Positions 1 to 6,849 of a stretch of DNA of 9,316 nt are shown piece by piece. Each line of letters starts with the position of its first letter. Position 1 is the first letter of the stretch. The notes under the pieces were generated by a model. That model saw nothing but the letters and a program-made list of their open reading frames with translations, had not been told where the DNA came from and made no database searches. The position numbers and the translations under genes were made by a program. Source of the stretch: Flavobacteriales bacterium UBA1694 (GTDB lineage: Bacteria > Bacteroidota > Bacteroidia > Flavobacteriales > Weeksellaceae); contig DCJS01000036.1 in NCBI GenBank assembly GCA_002319955.1, forward strand, positions 1 through 9,316, given 5' to 3'.

Positions 1-261
1 GAAATCTTTTCTACTTTTAACCTTGAAAAAATTCTATTTTTGAAAAGTACTGAAAATGGGGAGCGCACAAAACAAAAAGCAACCCTTTCCCTTTCACAAA
101 AATCCGAGTGGGAAGATTATTTCGAAATAGAAAAGAAAAAGGTGTTGGAAATAAAATCCCAAATCGATGCTACCGATAAGGAAATCGACCAAATGGTTTA
201 TGAGCTGTATGGTTTGACGGAGGAAGAGATTGGGATAGTGCATAACTCAGGAAATATATAA
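1..261 (+). CDS. Type IIG (Eco57I-like) restriction-modification enzyme, C-terminal end only
   Basis: The reading frame is open from the first base, so this is the 3' end of a gene that begins outside the window; the last 86 codons and a TAA stop are visible. The visible part has a serine/leucine-rich segment (LSLSQKSEWEDYF), then a lysine/glutamate-rich helix and the ending TDKEIDQMVYELYGLTEEE. From family knowledge, this ending is very common at the C-terminus of large single-chain enzymes that join an N-terminal nuclease, an N6-adenine methyltransferase and a target-recognition domain. It lies after the last recognition or coiled-coil segment and is not catalytic. A TTG at 40-42 could be read as a start but has no basis, because homology-like sequence continues upstream. 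A stand-alone N6-adenine methyltransferase or a BREX PglX-type protein could end similarly. The next gene follows after 18 bp on the same strand, which suggests one operon. Confidence 0.72.
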   Translation, partial: EIFSTFNLEKILFLKSTENGERTKQKATLSLSQKSEWEDYFEIEKKKVLEIKSQIDATDKEIDQMVYELYGLTEEEIGIVHNSGNI

Positions 262-279
262 AATCTAACACAAATACAA

Positions 280-651
280 GTGAAAGATAGTAAAACACAA
301 ATCTTCCAAGTAGGTGCAGAAGGTGGTTCTATAACCCTATATAAAATCTATGATGAAGACACCGATTCTTACCGCTTTTTCCACAACGTGCAAGAAATGG
401 CGTATGAAGATTTGGATTTTGAAGCCACAAACAGAGATTCGGAATTTTCCCATACGCTGATAGGTGCATTTCAAAAATTACAACAAGAATTTGCCTATGT
501 TTGGAGTATGCATCCAACGTTTGTTGGTTCGGAAGTTAAAGAACTTGTTATTTCATTTCTAAAAGAGCATTTAGTAACTGAAAGAAAAGATTTTAGTTCT
601 GAACGGTGGGAACAAATTTTAAAATTGGATAGAAATGATCTAAGAAAATGA
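280..651 (+). CDS. Hypothetical protein in the restriction operon (123 aa)
   Basis: I do not recognise this family. The chosen start is GTG at 280; the frame has a stop at 259-261 and no ATG between, so GTG or a later codon must be used. The protein is soluble-looking, with no signal peptide or membrane segment. It begins with a beta-rich part, IFQVGAEGGSITLYKI (about residues 8-23), continues with an acidic aromatic stretch, and ends with a charged helical half. The opening glycine-rich strand followed by a tyrosine-rich strand resembles small single-domain proteins often found as accessory or immunity-type proteins, but that is only an impression. It sits between the type IIG gene end (18 bp gap) and mcrB (41 bp gap), so it is probably co-transcribed with both. 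It could be a specificity, regulatory or anti-toxicity partner of either system, or an unrelated passenger. Confidence 0.7.
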   Translation: MKDSKTQIFQVGAEGGSITLYKIYDEDTDSYRFFHNVQEMAYEDLDFEATNRDSEFSHTLIGAFQKLQQEFAYVWSMHPTFVGSEVKELVISFLKEHLVTERKDFSSERWEQILKLDRNDLRK

Positions 652-692
652 TTTGGAGACTATTCACAAAAATTAAAAAAACATAACATTTG

Positions 693-3092
693 ATGTCATA
701 TTATCACGATCTACAAAAAGACTTCTTTGACTGGCTCAAAAGTAAAAATGAAAAAGAGAACTTTACCTTTTCTGTTAGGCAATTAGCAAGCAAGGGTGCA
801 GAGCTAAACTATTTTATAGGAACAGAGAAATCTAACTATTTCTCAACCACATTTTGGAATATACCTGTTGCCTATCCTGGATCTGCAGGAGAGTTAATCA
901 GTCTCGTCATAGATCTTAAAGGTTTACAGAATGAATTCAAATTTTACATTCAATTCAATCAAACCAAAAATCCTAGCAATCAACAGAATACATTTGCTTT
1001 GGAGTTAATCCGAAAGATTAAGCCGAGAATAGAAAAGCTCTCTTCATTTTCGTTTTCAGAAACATCCGACAAATCCAAAATGGAGTTTTATAAGGTGAAT
1101 GCTCCATCAAAATACAGTACAATTGCAGAAGCCATTCCTGATATCGAAGAATTCATCGATGTCATAGCACCTATCGTGGATGAAGAAATAACGTCATATA
1201 AAATGGGCGAGCCTTCCTTTATCGCAGAACGGATTTCAGCCGATGATCAAAACTATAAACTGTCAAGATTGGAACAACGTTTAGAAAAATTTACAAAAAA
1301 TACTGTTTTAAATAGCGGGGCTCTGAAATCGTATTGGCTCTTCCAAGGCAACCCCGACTATTATGACGTTGTGAGTGCATTAACAAATTCGTCAATCACA
1401 AGTTGGAAAGTAGCCGCGCACAGGGACAAAATAAAAATTGGTGACAAGATAATACTATGGCTTACAGGTAGTGGATCAGGAGTCTACGGTTTGGGGGAAG
1501 TAACATCAGATGTAGGTAAAATAGTTGAAAATGAAGAGGAACTTAGTTTTTACAAAACACAGCACAATCCCAACGAAGACCGAGTTCAAATAAAAATCAC
1601 CCACAATCTTGTTAAGAACCCGATCTTATCTAATCAGATCAAAGAAAATGCAATTCTGTCTTCATTGAAAGGGGGGAATCAGGGAACAAATTTTTCAGCA
1701 ACCCAAGAACAATACGACGAACTTATTAAAATTTCACAGTTAGAAACATCAGTAATGAACCATCCACTTAACCAAATCTTGTTCGGGTGTCCTGGGTCGG
1801 GAAAAACCTACTCCACAAAGAAACTTGCAGTTGAAATTATTGAGAACCGACAAATTGGTAATACGAAGGAGGATCGGGAAGAAATCCTTAAACTCTACGA
1901 TCAGTATTATGAGTTGAAGCAGATCAGATTCACCACTTTTCATCAGAGTTTGGGGTATGAGGATTTTATTGAAGGGATTAAACCTAAAACTATAGATCAC
2001 AAGGTGATTTATGAGGTAGAGGATGGCATTTTCACTAAGATCGCTTCTAAAGCACAGGATAATTGGTTAAACTCCCAATCCACAAAAACCAATCATATAT
2101 CTTTCGAAAACGCTTTGGAAAAACTTAAAGATGAATGGGAGGAAGACAATAACCTCAAATTCCCGTTGAAAACAAAAGGGAGTGATTTTACTATTCTTTC
2201 GTTTAACGAAAAAAATATACGGTTCAGAAAATCAAGTGGCGGATCAGGTCATACATTAAGTTTCAAAACCATGAAGGAATTGTTTTATGGGGAAAGAAAC
2301 CATACTAATCATGGTGTAGGCATTTATTATCCTTCAATTATAGATAAACTAAATTCCTATTCAGATGATACAATAACGACCAAAACTCTTGACCGTTATG
2401 TGCTCATTATGGATGAAATCAACCGTGGTAATATCTCTTCCATCTTTGGAGAACTGATTACCCTCATTGAAGATGATAAAAGATTGGGAAGTAAAGAATC
2501 TATTGAGGTTATATTACCATACAGCAAAGAGAACTTCGGAGTACCGCCAAACCTTTATCTTATTGGAACAATGAATACTGCAGACCGTAGTGTTGAAGCA
2601 TTGGACACCGCATTAAGAAGGAGATTTTCTTTTACTGAAATGAAATCAGATCCTAAGGTTCTTTTGACCGCACATGAAAATGGGGGCACAATACCCGAAA
2701 CCAATATCAATTTAATTTCTCTGCTTGAAACCATCAATAAACGGATCGAACTGTTGGTGGATAAGGATCACCAAATTGGACATTCGTATTTTATTTCTGT
2801 TAACACTTTACCTGATTTAAGATACACCTTCAAGAACAAAATCATCCCACTGTTAGAAGAGTATTTCTACGGTGATTTCGGGAAGATCGGTTTGGTATTA
2901 GGTGACCGTTTCGTGACCGCATCAGCTGCACATGAGAACAAAAAAATTCTTGCGAACTTCAAAGGGTACGATGATGTTGATTTCCTTACCGACAAGAAAA
3001 TTTATGAGTTTTCGGATATTGATTCGATGAACTCCTCAGATTTCATTTCGATTTACCAATCCGTTTCGGTTTCTGCAAACAATGAATCCTAA
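693..3092 (+). CDS. mcrB: McrB-type AAA+ GTPase with EVE domain, type IV restriction
   Basis: This is the motor and recognition subunit of a modification-dependent McrBC restriction system; from family knowledge, McrB forms hexameric rings, hydrolyses GTP and recruits McrC to cleave DNA carrying modified cytosine. ATG at 693 was chosen over the TTG immediately before it, giving 799 aa. Residues 1 to about 205 form a domain I do not recognise. Residues about 210-346 are an EVE (PUA-like) domain, with SYWLFQGNP at the start, then GDKIILWLTG and GVYGLGEV; such domains bind modified bases in a pocket. The McrB AAA+ core follows: Walker A GCPGSGKT at 365-372, Walker B LIMDEINRGN at 571-580 with D574 and E575, the McrB signature MNTADRS at 627-633, and an arginine-rich ALRRRF at 640-645. 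All key motifs look intact. The stop codon overlaps the start of mcrC by 11 bp, which suggests translational coupling and matched subunit supply. Confidence 0.93.
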   Translation: MSYYHDLQKDFFDWLKSKNEKENFTFSVRQLASKGAELNYFIGTEKSNYFSTTFWNIPVAYPGSAGELISLVIDLKGLQNEFKFYIQFNQTKNPSNQQNTFALELIRKIKPRIEKLSSFSFSETSDKSKMEFYKVNAPSKYSTIAEAIPDIEEFIDVIAPIVDEEITSYKMGEPSFIAERISADDQNYKLSRLEQRLEKFTKNTVLNSGALKSYWLFQGNPDYYDVVSALTNSSITSWKVAAHRDKIKIGDKIILWLTGSGSGVYGLGEVTSDVGKIVENEEELSFYKTQHNPNEDRVQIKITHNLVKNPILSNQIKENAILSSLKGGNQGTNFSATQEQYDELIKISQLETSVMNHPLNQILFGCPGSGKTYSTKKLAVEIIENRQIGNTKEDREEILKLYDQYYELKQIRFTTFHQSLGYEDFIEGIKPKTIDHKVIYEVEDGIFTKIASKAQDNWLNSQSTKTNHISFENALEKLKDEWEEDNNLKFPLKTKGSDFTILSFNEKNIRFRKSSGGSGHTLSFKTMKELFYGERNHTNHGVGIYYPSIIDKLNSYSDDTITTKTLDRYVLIMDEINRGNISSIFGELITLIEDDKRLGSKESIEVILPYSKENFGVPPNLYLIGTMNTADRSVEALDTALRRRFSFTEMKSDPKVLLTAHENGGTIPETNINLISLLETINKRIELLVDKDHQIGHSYFISVNTLPDLRYTFKNKIIPLLEEYFYGDFGKIGLVLGDRFVTASAAHENKKILANFKGYDDVDFLTDKKIYEFSDIDSMNSSDFISIYQSVSVSANNES

Positions 3093-4335
3093 AAACTTCA
3101 TACAGGTTTTTGAGTACCAAAAATTAAAAATTGGTGAAGGTGGTTTTTCAGAGAATCATTTAAACTCTCTCGTGAAATTTAACGAGAAAAACGGGAACAA
3201 ATATTTTACACCGATCTATAAGGGTGTGCAGTTTAACAGTTATGTGGGGGTGATTCAGGTTGGTGGATTAACAGTCGAAATCCTCCCCAAAGCGGATAAC
3301 TCAGATCAACCCGACAAACAATTATGGCAAAGTGTATTACTTAATATGCTGAGGGTATGTAAACACATCCAAGTCGATACGGTATCCGAAACAGGACTGA
3401 AAAGAAAGAACAATTCTATTCTTGAAGTTTATTTTGAACTCTTCATCAGTGAAGTAGAACAGTTGGTGAAGAAAGGATTGATTAAGAAATACCGGAGGGT
3501 TGAGAATAATCAATTAGCATTGAAAGGAAAATTAGTTTTCTCAAGAGATATTCAGAAAAACTTAATTCACAAAGAACGGTTCTATTGTGAGCATCAGGTT
3601 TATGATAAAGACCATCAAATCCATCAAATCATCTTTCAAGCTTTGAAGATCGTCGATACGTTGCTGAGCAATAGACTAAAAGACAGGGTTAAAAGATTAC
3701 TTTATGAGTTCAATGATTTCACGGTTAGGGAATTTACAGCCAAACAATTTCAGGACCTTAAATTGGACCGTAAATCCAAGGCTTACTCCAAATCTTTAGA
3801 CATTTCGAAGATGTTAATTCTGAATTACTCTCCTAACTTAAACTCAGGTCAGGATCAGATGTTAACCTTACTGTTCGATATGAACAAATTATGGGAGGAA
3901 TACATCTACCGTATTTTACAGAAACATAATGACTCAAATCTGTATGAAATCAGTGCACAGTCACAGGATAAATTTTGGGAAAACAAGACTATCCGACCCG
4001 ACATTGTAATAAGAAATAACAATGAAACCTTTGTCATAGATACAAAATGGAAGATTGTAGACAGTAACAATCCTGCTGATGATGACCTTAAACAGATGTT
4101 TGCATACAATCTTCATTGGAAGTCGAGCAAAAGCATCCTATTGTATCCGAAAATAACTCAGGATGACTCCAAATTTGGAAGATACCATCACAAGCCATAC
4201 AGATTGTCCGACGATACTTTTCATGAGGTAGAAAACTACTGTAAGGTCGGATTCTTATCTGTTGTTAGAGATGGTGCGTTGCGAGATTCTGAAATTTTAG
4301 CAGAAGAAATCCTTTTAAAGTTGAGTTCTATTTAA
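3082..4335 (+). CDS. mcrC: McrC nuclease subunit of the McrBC restriction system
   Basis: This is the endonuclease partner of the preceding McrB. The N-terminal part (about residues 5-75, ending in GGLTVEILPKAD) is the beta-rich region typical of McrC proteins that contacts the McrB ring and stimulates its GTPase. A helical middle section follows. The C-terminal PD-(D/E)XK nuclease core has D307 in RPDIVI, then D320 and K322 in FVIDTKWK, followed by QMFAY at 338-342. The spacing of 12 residues between the two acids and the DxK form match the catalytic arrangement I recall for E. coli McrC. The length of 417 aa fits the family. Translation starts at an ATG inside the end of mcrB (11-bp overlap), the usual close coupling of these two genes. 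No damage is seen, so the pair is probably active. Confidence 0.93.
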   Translation: MNPKNFIQVFEYQKLKIGEGGFSENHLNSLVKFNEKNGNKYFTPIYKGVQFNSYVGVIQVGGLTVEILPKADNSDQPDKQLWQSVLLNMLRVCKHIQVDTVSETGLKRKNNSILEVYFELFISEVEQLVKKGLIKKYRRVENNQLALKGKLVFSRDIQKNLIHKERFYCEHQVYDKDHQIHQIIFQALKIVDTLLSNRLKDRVKRLLYEFNDFTVREFTAKQFQDLKLDRKSKAYSKSLDISKMLILNYSPNLNSGQDQMLTLLFDMNKLWEEYIYRILQKHNDSNLYEISAQSQDKFWENKTIRPDIVIRNNNETFVIDTKWKIVDSNNPADDDLKQMFAYNLHWKSSKSILLYPKITQDDSKFGRYHHKPYRLSDDTFHEVENYCKVGFLSVVRDGALRDSEILAEEILLKLSSI

Positions 4336-4415
4336 GTATTAGAAAAACTTGGGGTGGAAATATCAGCGATAACAAGATATATTCCTTCTTGTATGATGAA
4401 AAACATAATTAGGAA

Positions 4416-4706
4416 ATGAAAACAACAACTTTGGATATCTATGATGATGACTTCGGAAGGTATATTTGGTTAATGATTAGTCATTCTGAAGTTAGAATGG
4501 ATCTACAAGATCTAAGTCCAAATTTCGAATATGAAAGATGTGCAACGGTAAAAAATGTAGAAGCTTTGTGTCAGGCACTTAATACGACGTATGACAATTT
4601 AGAAGCTCACCTTCTATTGATGTTAAAAGATCAGAAGACCGCGTTCGATTTATTCACGAATTTCTTAGATAACCATAAAATCTATTTTGAATATTATTCG
4701 GGGTAA
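4416..4706 (+). CDS. Hypothetical protein downstream of mcrC (96 aa)
   Basis: I do not recognise this family. The frame is closed by a TAG at 4410-4412, so ATG at 4416 is the first usable start. The protein is small and acidic, with an aspartate-rich opening (LDIYDDDFGRYIW), a central part with one cysteine in ERCATVKN and another in EALCQAL, a leucine-rich helix (NLEAHLLLMLKDQ), and an aromatic end (IYFEYYSG). There is no signal peptide or membrane helix. Codon and base composition match the low-GC restriction genes upstream rather than the host genes to the right. The 80-bp gap from mcrC holds no clear terminator, so read-through from the operon is plausible. It is the last gene before the tRNA boundary. 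It could be an accessory to McrBC, an immunity-like protein, or an island passenger; nothing in the sequence decides among these. Confidence 0.6.
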   Translation: MKTTTLDIYDDDFGRYIWLMISHSEVRMDLQDLSPNFEYERCATVKNVEALCQALNTTYDNLEAHLLLMLKDQKTAFDLFTNFLDNHKIYFEYYSG

Positions 4707-4762
4707 AATGGGGGAGCAATACGCTTTGTAGCTGATAGAAATAGTTGAAAATATAAGAGAAT

Positions 4763-4783
4763 CGTGCAAAGAACGTGCAAAGA
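4763..4783. repeat. Short tandem direct repeat beside the tRNA-Phe 3' side
   Basis: The 10-mer CGTGCAAAGA occurs twice, at 4763-4772 and 4774-4783, separated by one base, giving an 11-bp period. It lies between the last island gene and the tRNA terminator. Spacing near one helical turn is what paired protein-binding sites often show, and recombinase arm or accessory sites at island ends can look like this. It could equally be chance in AT-rich sequence. Confidence 0.5.
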
Positions 4784-4786
4784 CAT

Positions 4787-4818
4787 AAAAAAAGTCACCT
4801 ACATATTTGTAAGTGACT
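4787..4818 (-). terminator. Rho-independent terminator of tRNA-Phe
   Basis: Read on the minus strand, AGTCACTTA pairs with TAGGTGACT (nine pairs, one G-T wobble) around an 8-nt loop and is followed directly by seven T. It lies 10 bases past the tRNA discriminator base. On the plus strand the same hairpin is followed only by GATTTTATT, so weak bidirectional action against the island transcript is possible. Confidence 0.85.
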
Positions 4819-4828
4819 GATTTTATTG

Positions 4829-4901
4829 TGGTTTCTCCAGGAATCGAACCAGGGACACATGGATTTTCAGTCCATTGCTCTACCAACTGAGCTAAGAAAC
4901 C
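4829..4901 (-). tRNA. tRNA-Phe, anticodon GAA
   Basis: The minus strand folds into a 73-nt cloverleaf. The acceptor stem GGTTTCT pairs with AGAAACC in all seven positions. The D arm has GCTC/GAGC around AGTTGGTA, and the anticodon stem ATGGA/TCCAT encloses CTGAAAA, giving anticodon GAA for phenylalanine. The T arm is CCTGG-TTCGATT-CCTGG, which leaves a T-T mismatch at its third pair while the other four pairs hold. The discriminator base is A and no CCA is encoded (the next bases are CAA), so CCA must be added by the nucleotidyltransferase. The gene has its own promoter and terminator. Its 3' side faces the low-GC restriction cluster, the side on which islands commonly integrate. Confidence 0.97.
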
Positions 4902-4926
4902 ATCACTTTGTTCTGATGTTTAAAGT

Positions 4927-4948
4927 GGTGCAAAAATAGCACCTTTTT
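4927..4948 (+). terminator. Short hairpin with T-tract, possible plus-strand terminator
   Basis: GGTGC (4927-4931) and GCACC (4939-4943) form a perfect five-base-pair inverted repeat around AAAAATA and are followed by five T on the plus strand. That is the form of a weak intrinsic terminator that would stop plus-strand read-through from the island before it runs antisense into the acyltransferase gene. The same repeat overlaps the tRNA -7 box, so it could instead be an operator or chance. Confidence 0.3.
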
Positions 4949-4961
4949 CAATACAACGCAA
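4931..4961 (-). promoter_or_regulatory. Bacteroidota-type promoter of tRNA-Phe
   Basis: On the minus strand, TATTTTTG at 4938-4931 fits the Bacteroidota -7 consensus TAnnTTTG exactly. A TTG at 4961-4959 lies 20 bases upstream as a -33 element. Transcription would start near 4925, leaving a leader of roughly 24 bases before the tRNA. The -7 box sits inside a short inverted repeat (4927-4943). Confidence 0.6.
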
Positions 4962-4997
4962 GACTTGGGGCGCTTTTTATCCTGGCTTTGGTAAAAG

Positions 4998-6839
4998 CTA
5001 TTGATTTTCAGCAGTATTTATTTCAGATTCAAGGCGCATTTGCTCTGCTATTTCTTCTAACACAGGATTAATCGTGCTTTCTGGGATCTCACTAATACGA
5101 ATATACATCAGTCCATCGATCGCATCGTTGAAACTTGGATCGACGTTAAAAGCTATCACCTTTGCATTTTGCTTAATGTACTTCTTAATTAAGACCGGCA
5201 TACGCATTCCTGGTTCCAAATCGTCAATTAATTTATCGAGTTTATTTAAATCGGATTCAACCTCATCAAGAAAAAGGTTTTTATCCCGCTCGCGGATTTT
5301 AATTTTAAACTCGTGTTTTGGATGAACGTACTGCGCCACGGCCGAATCGTAGAAATTGGAGCGCATAAAGTCTATCATGAGCGATTTTGAAAAATCAGAG
5401 AATTTATTGCTGATACTCACCCCACCCATTAGAAACTTATGGTCAGGGTTACGAAGACACACGTGAATAATGCCTTTCCAAAGTAAAAAGAGTGGCATCG
5501 GCTTTTGCTGGTACTCTTTGGCAATATAAGCTCTTCCCATCTCAATGACCTTTCTAAAGAACGGGTGCAGTTCCTGATCAAAATCAAAAAGGGAACTCGT
5601 ATAAAAGCCGCTAACGCCATATTTACGCATGATAACTTTCCCAATACCCATTCGGTAGGCGCCTGCAATTTTTTGCGCCGTCTCATCCCAAAGAAACAAA
5701 TGGCTGTAATGTTTGTCGTATTCGTCAAGATCAAAAGGCAGATTACTCCCCTCGCCTACATCTCTAAAGCTTATTTCACGTTGGCGTCCTATCTCGCGCA
5801 TAATTGAGGGAATCTCATCGTAAGAAGCAAAGTAAAGCTGGTACTGCCCATTATGAAATAGCAATTTATCCTGCTTTCTTAAGACGTCAATTTCTTTTTG
5901 AATATCCTCAAGGGGTGTTTCATCAATAATATTGGCCACCAAATTACCGGCTTTCATTAGGGGGAAACTCAGCTTAAGATTCGGCAGATTCATTTTTTCC
6001 ATGAGCGATTTGCGCTTCTCATAGTACGATTTAAGCATGTAAATTTTGCTTTTCAAGTACTGCCCTAATTCCTCAATGCTTTCTTCCTCATCCAACTGGC
6101 GAAGCGTGACCGCTCGACCGATTCGGATGCGAATGGGTTTCTCCCGAGCGCGCATCATTTCCGAGGGGAGCATAAGGGTTTGAAGATCGGGGTGCAGGCG
6201 TGCGATCTGATAGAAAAGCTCACTATTTTTCGCATGAAAATACATGGGAACCACCGGAACCCGCGCTTTTCTAATGAGTTTCAAAGCTGGTTTTGCCCAT
6301 TTTCGATCCCTCACTTCACGCTCCGGATTATTTCGATTTGAGACTTCGCCTGCTGGGAATATCCCCAGGCATCCTCCATTACTTAGGTGTTGAAGCGTCT
6401 CTCGCATCCCACTCGAACTGCTGTAGAGTTCCTTTCGGGATTCAAATGGGTTGACCGCGATCACATAAGGTTCAAGGGGTTTAATCTTCTCAAGAAGGAA
6501 GTTTCCCATGAGTTTAAAATCAGGACGAACGGCGGACACAATTTTAGCCATTAAGATGCCGTCAATCGCTCCCAGTGGATGGTTGGAGACCAAAATAAAG
6601 GGGCCGGTTTTAGGAATCTTAGCCAGATCCTCCTCAAAGACGACGTATTTAAGGTCTAGGTCTCTAACAAAACATTCAAAGAAGTCTGCCCCCTCTTTGT
6701 CCTTTAACCGATCGTATAGGGCATTCACCTCATCGATCTTGGTGAGTTTCATCAAAGACTTGGCGGCAAGCTCCTTCGCGGGGCCAAGGCGTGTTAAGCC
6801 GGCCGCTTTAATCAGTTCACTCCGTGTAATTAAGCTCAT
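4998..6839 (-). CDS. OlsF-like bifunctional acyltransferase for amino-acid-containing lipids
   Basis: This 613-aa protein joins two acyltransferases. The N-terminal half is PlsC/LPLAT-like: NHPLGAID at residues 86-93 carries the catalytic His-Asp pair, and FPAGEVS at 161-167 is the acyl-acceptor block. The C-terminal half (about 305-540) is an OlsB-like GNAT-fold N-acyltransferase, with the REISFRDVGEGS...DxDEYDKHYSHL pattern. From family knowledge, OlsF proteins of Serratia and Flavobacterium have this architecture and size. The GNAT half N-acylates an amino acid such as ornithine with a 3-hydroxy fatty acid, and the PlsC half adds a second acyl chain, giving phosphorus-free membrane lipids. 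In Bacteroidota the head group may be ornithine, glycine or lysine, and sequence alone does not tell. There is no signal peptide; the protein probably works at the inner membrane surface. It follows the aspartokinase stop after 10 bp on the same strand, so co-transcription is likely. Start ATG at 6839, stop TAG. Confidence 0.82.
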   Translation of the reverse strand: MSLITRSELIKAAGLTRLGPAKELAAKSLMKLTKIDEVNALYDRLKDKEGADFFECFVRDLDLKYVVFEEDLAKIPKTGPFILVSNHPLGAIDGILMAKIVSAVRPDFKLMGNFLLEKIKPLEPYVIAVNPFESRKELYSSSSGMRETLQHLSNGGCLGIFPAGEVSNRNNPEREVRDRKWAKPALKLIRKARVPVVPMYFHAKNSELFYQIARLHPDLQTLMLPSEMMRAREKPIRIRIGRAVTLRQLDEEESIEELGQYLKSKIYMLKSYYEKRKSLMEKMNLPNLKLSFPLMKAGNLVANIIDETPLEDIQKEIDVLRKQDKLLFHNGQYQLYFASYDEIPSIMREIGRQREISFRDVGEGSNLPFDLDEYDKHYSHLFLWDETAQKIAGAYRMGIGKVIMRKYGVSGFYTSSLFDFDQELHPFFRKVIEMGRAYIAKEYQQKPMPLFLLWKGIIHVCLRNPDHKFLMGGVSISNKFSDFSKSLMIDFMRSNFYDSAVAQYVHPKHEFKIKIRERDKNLFLDEVESDLNKLDKLIDDLEPGMRMPVLIKKYIKQNAKVIAFNVDPSFNDAIDGLMYIRISEIPESTINPVLEEIAEQMRLESEINTAENQ

Positions 6840-6849
6840 AGGTCGTGTT

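Noticed and set aside
40..42. TTG as the start of a short separate gene (73 aa)
   Set aside because: The frame is open to the window edge and the peptide reads as the C-terminal tail of a large R-M enzyme.
4293..4412. Open stretch overlapping the end of mcrC and ending in TAG just before the 96-aa gene, in the same frame as that gene
   Set aside because: I considered an N-terminal extension of the 96-aa protein through a suppressed or mutated TAG. The stretch has no plausible start, half of it lies inside mcrC, and its peptide shows no recognisable motif.
5505..5807. Plus-strand open frames inside the acyltransferase gene, also at 5074-5325 and 6508-6855
   Set aside because: They are antisense shadows of a gene with clear domains; their translations show no family pattern.
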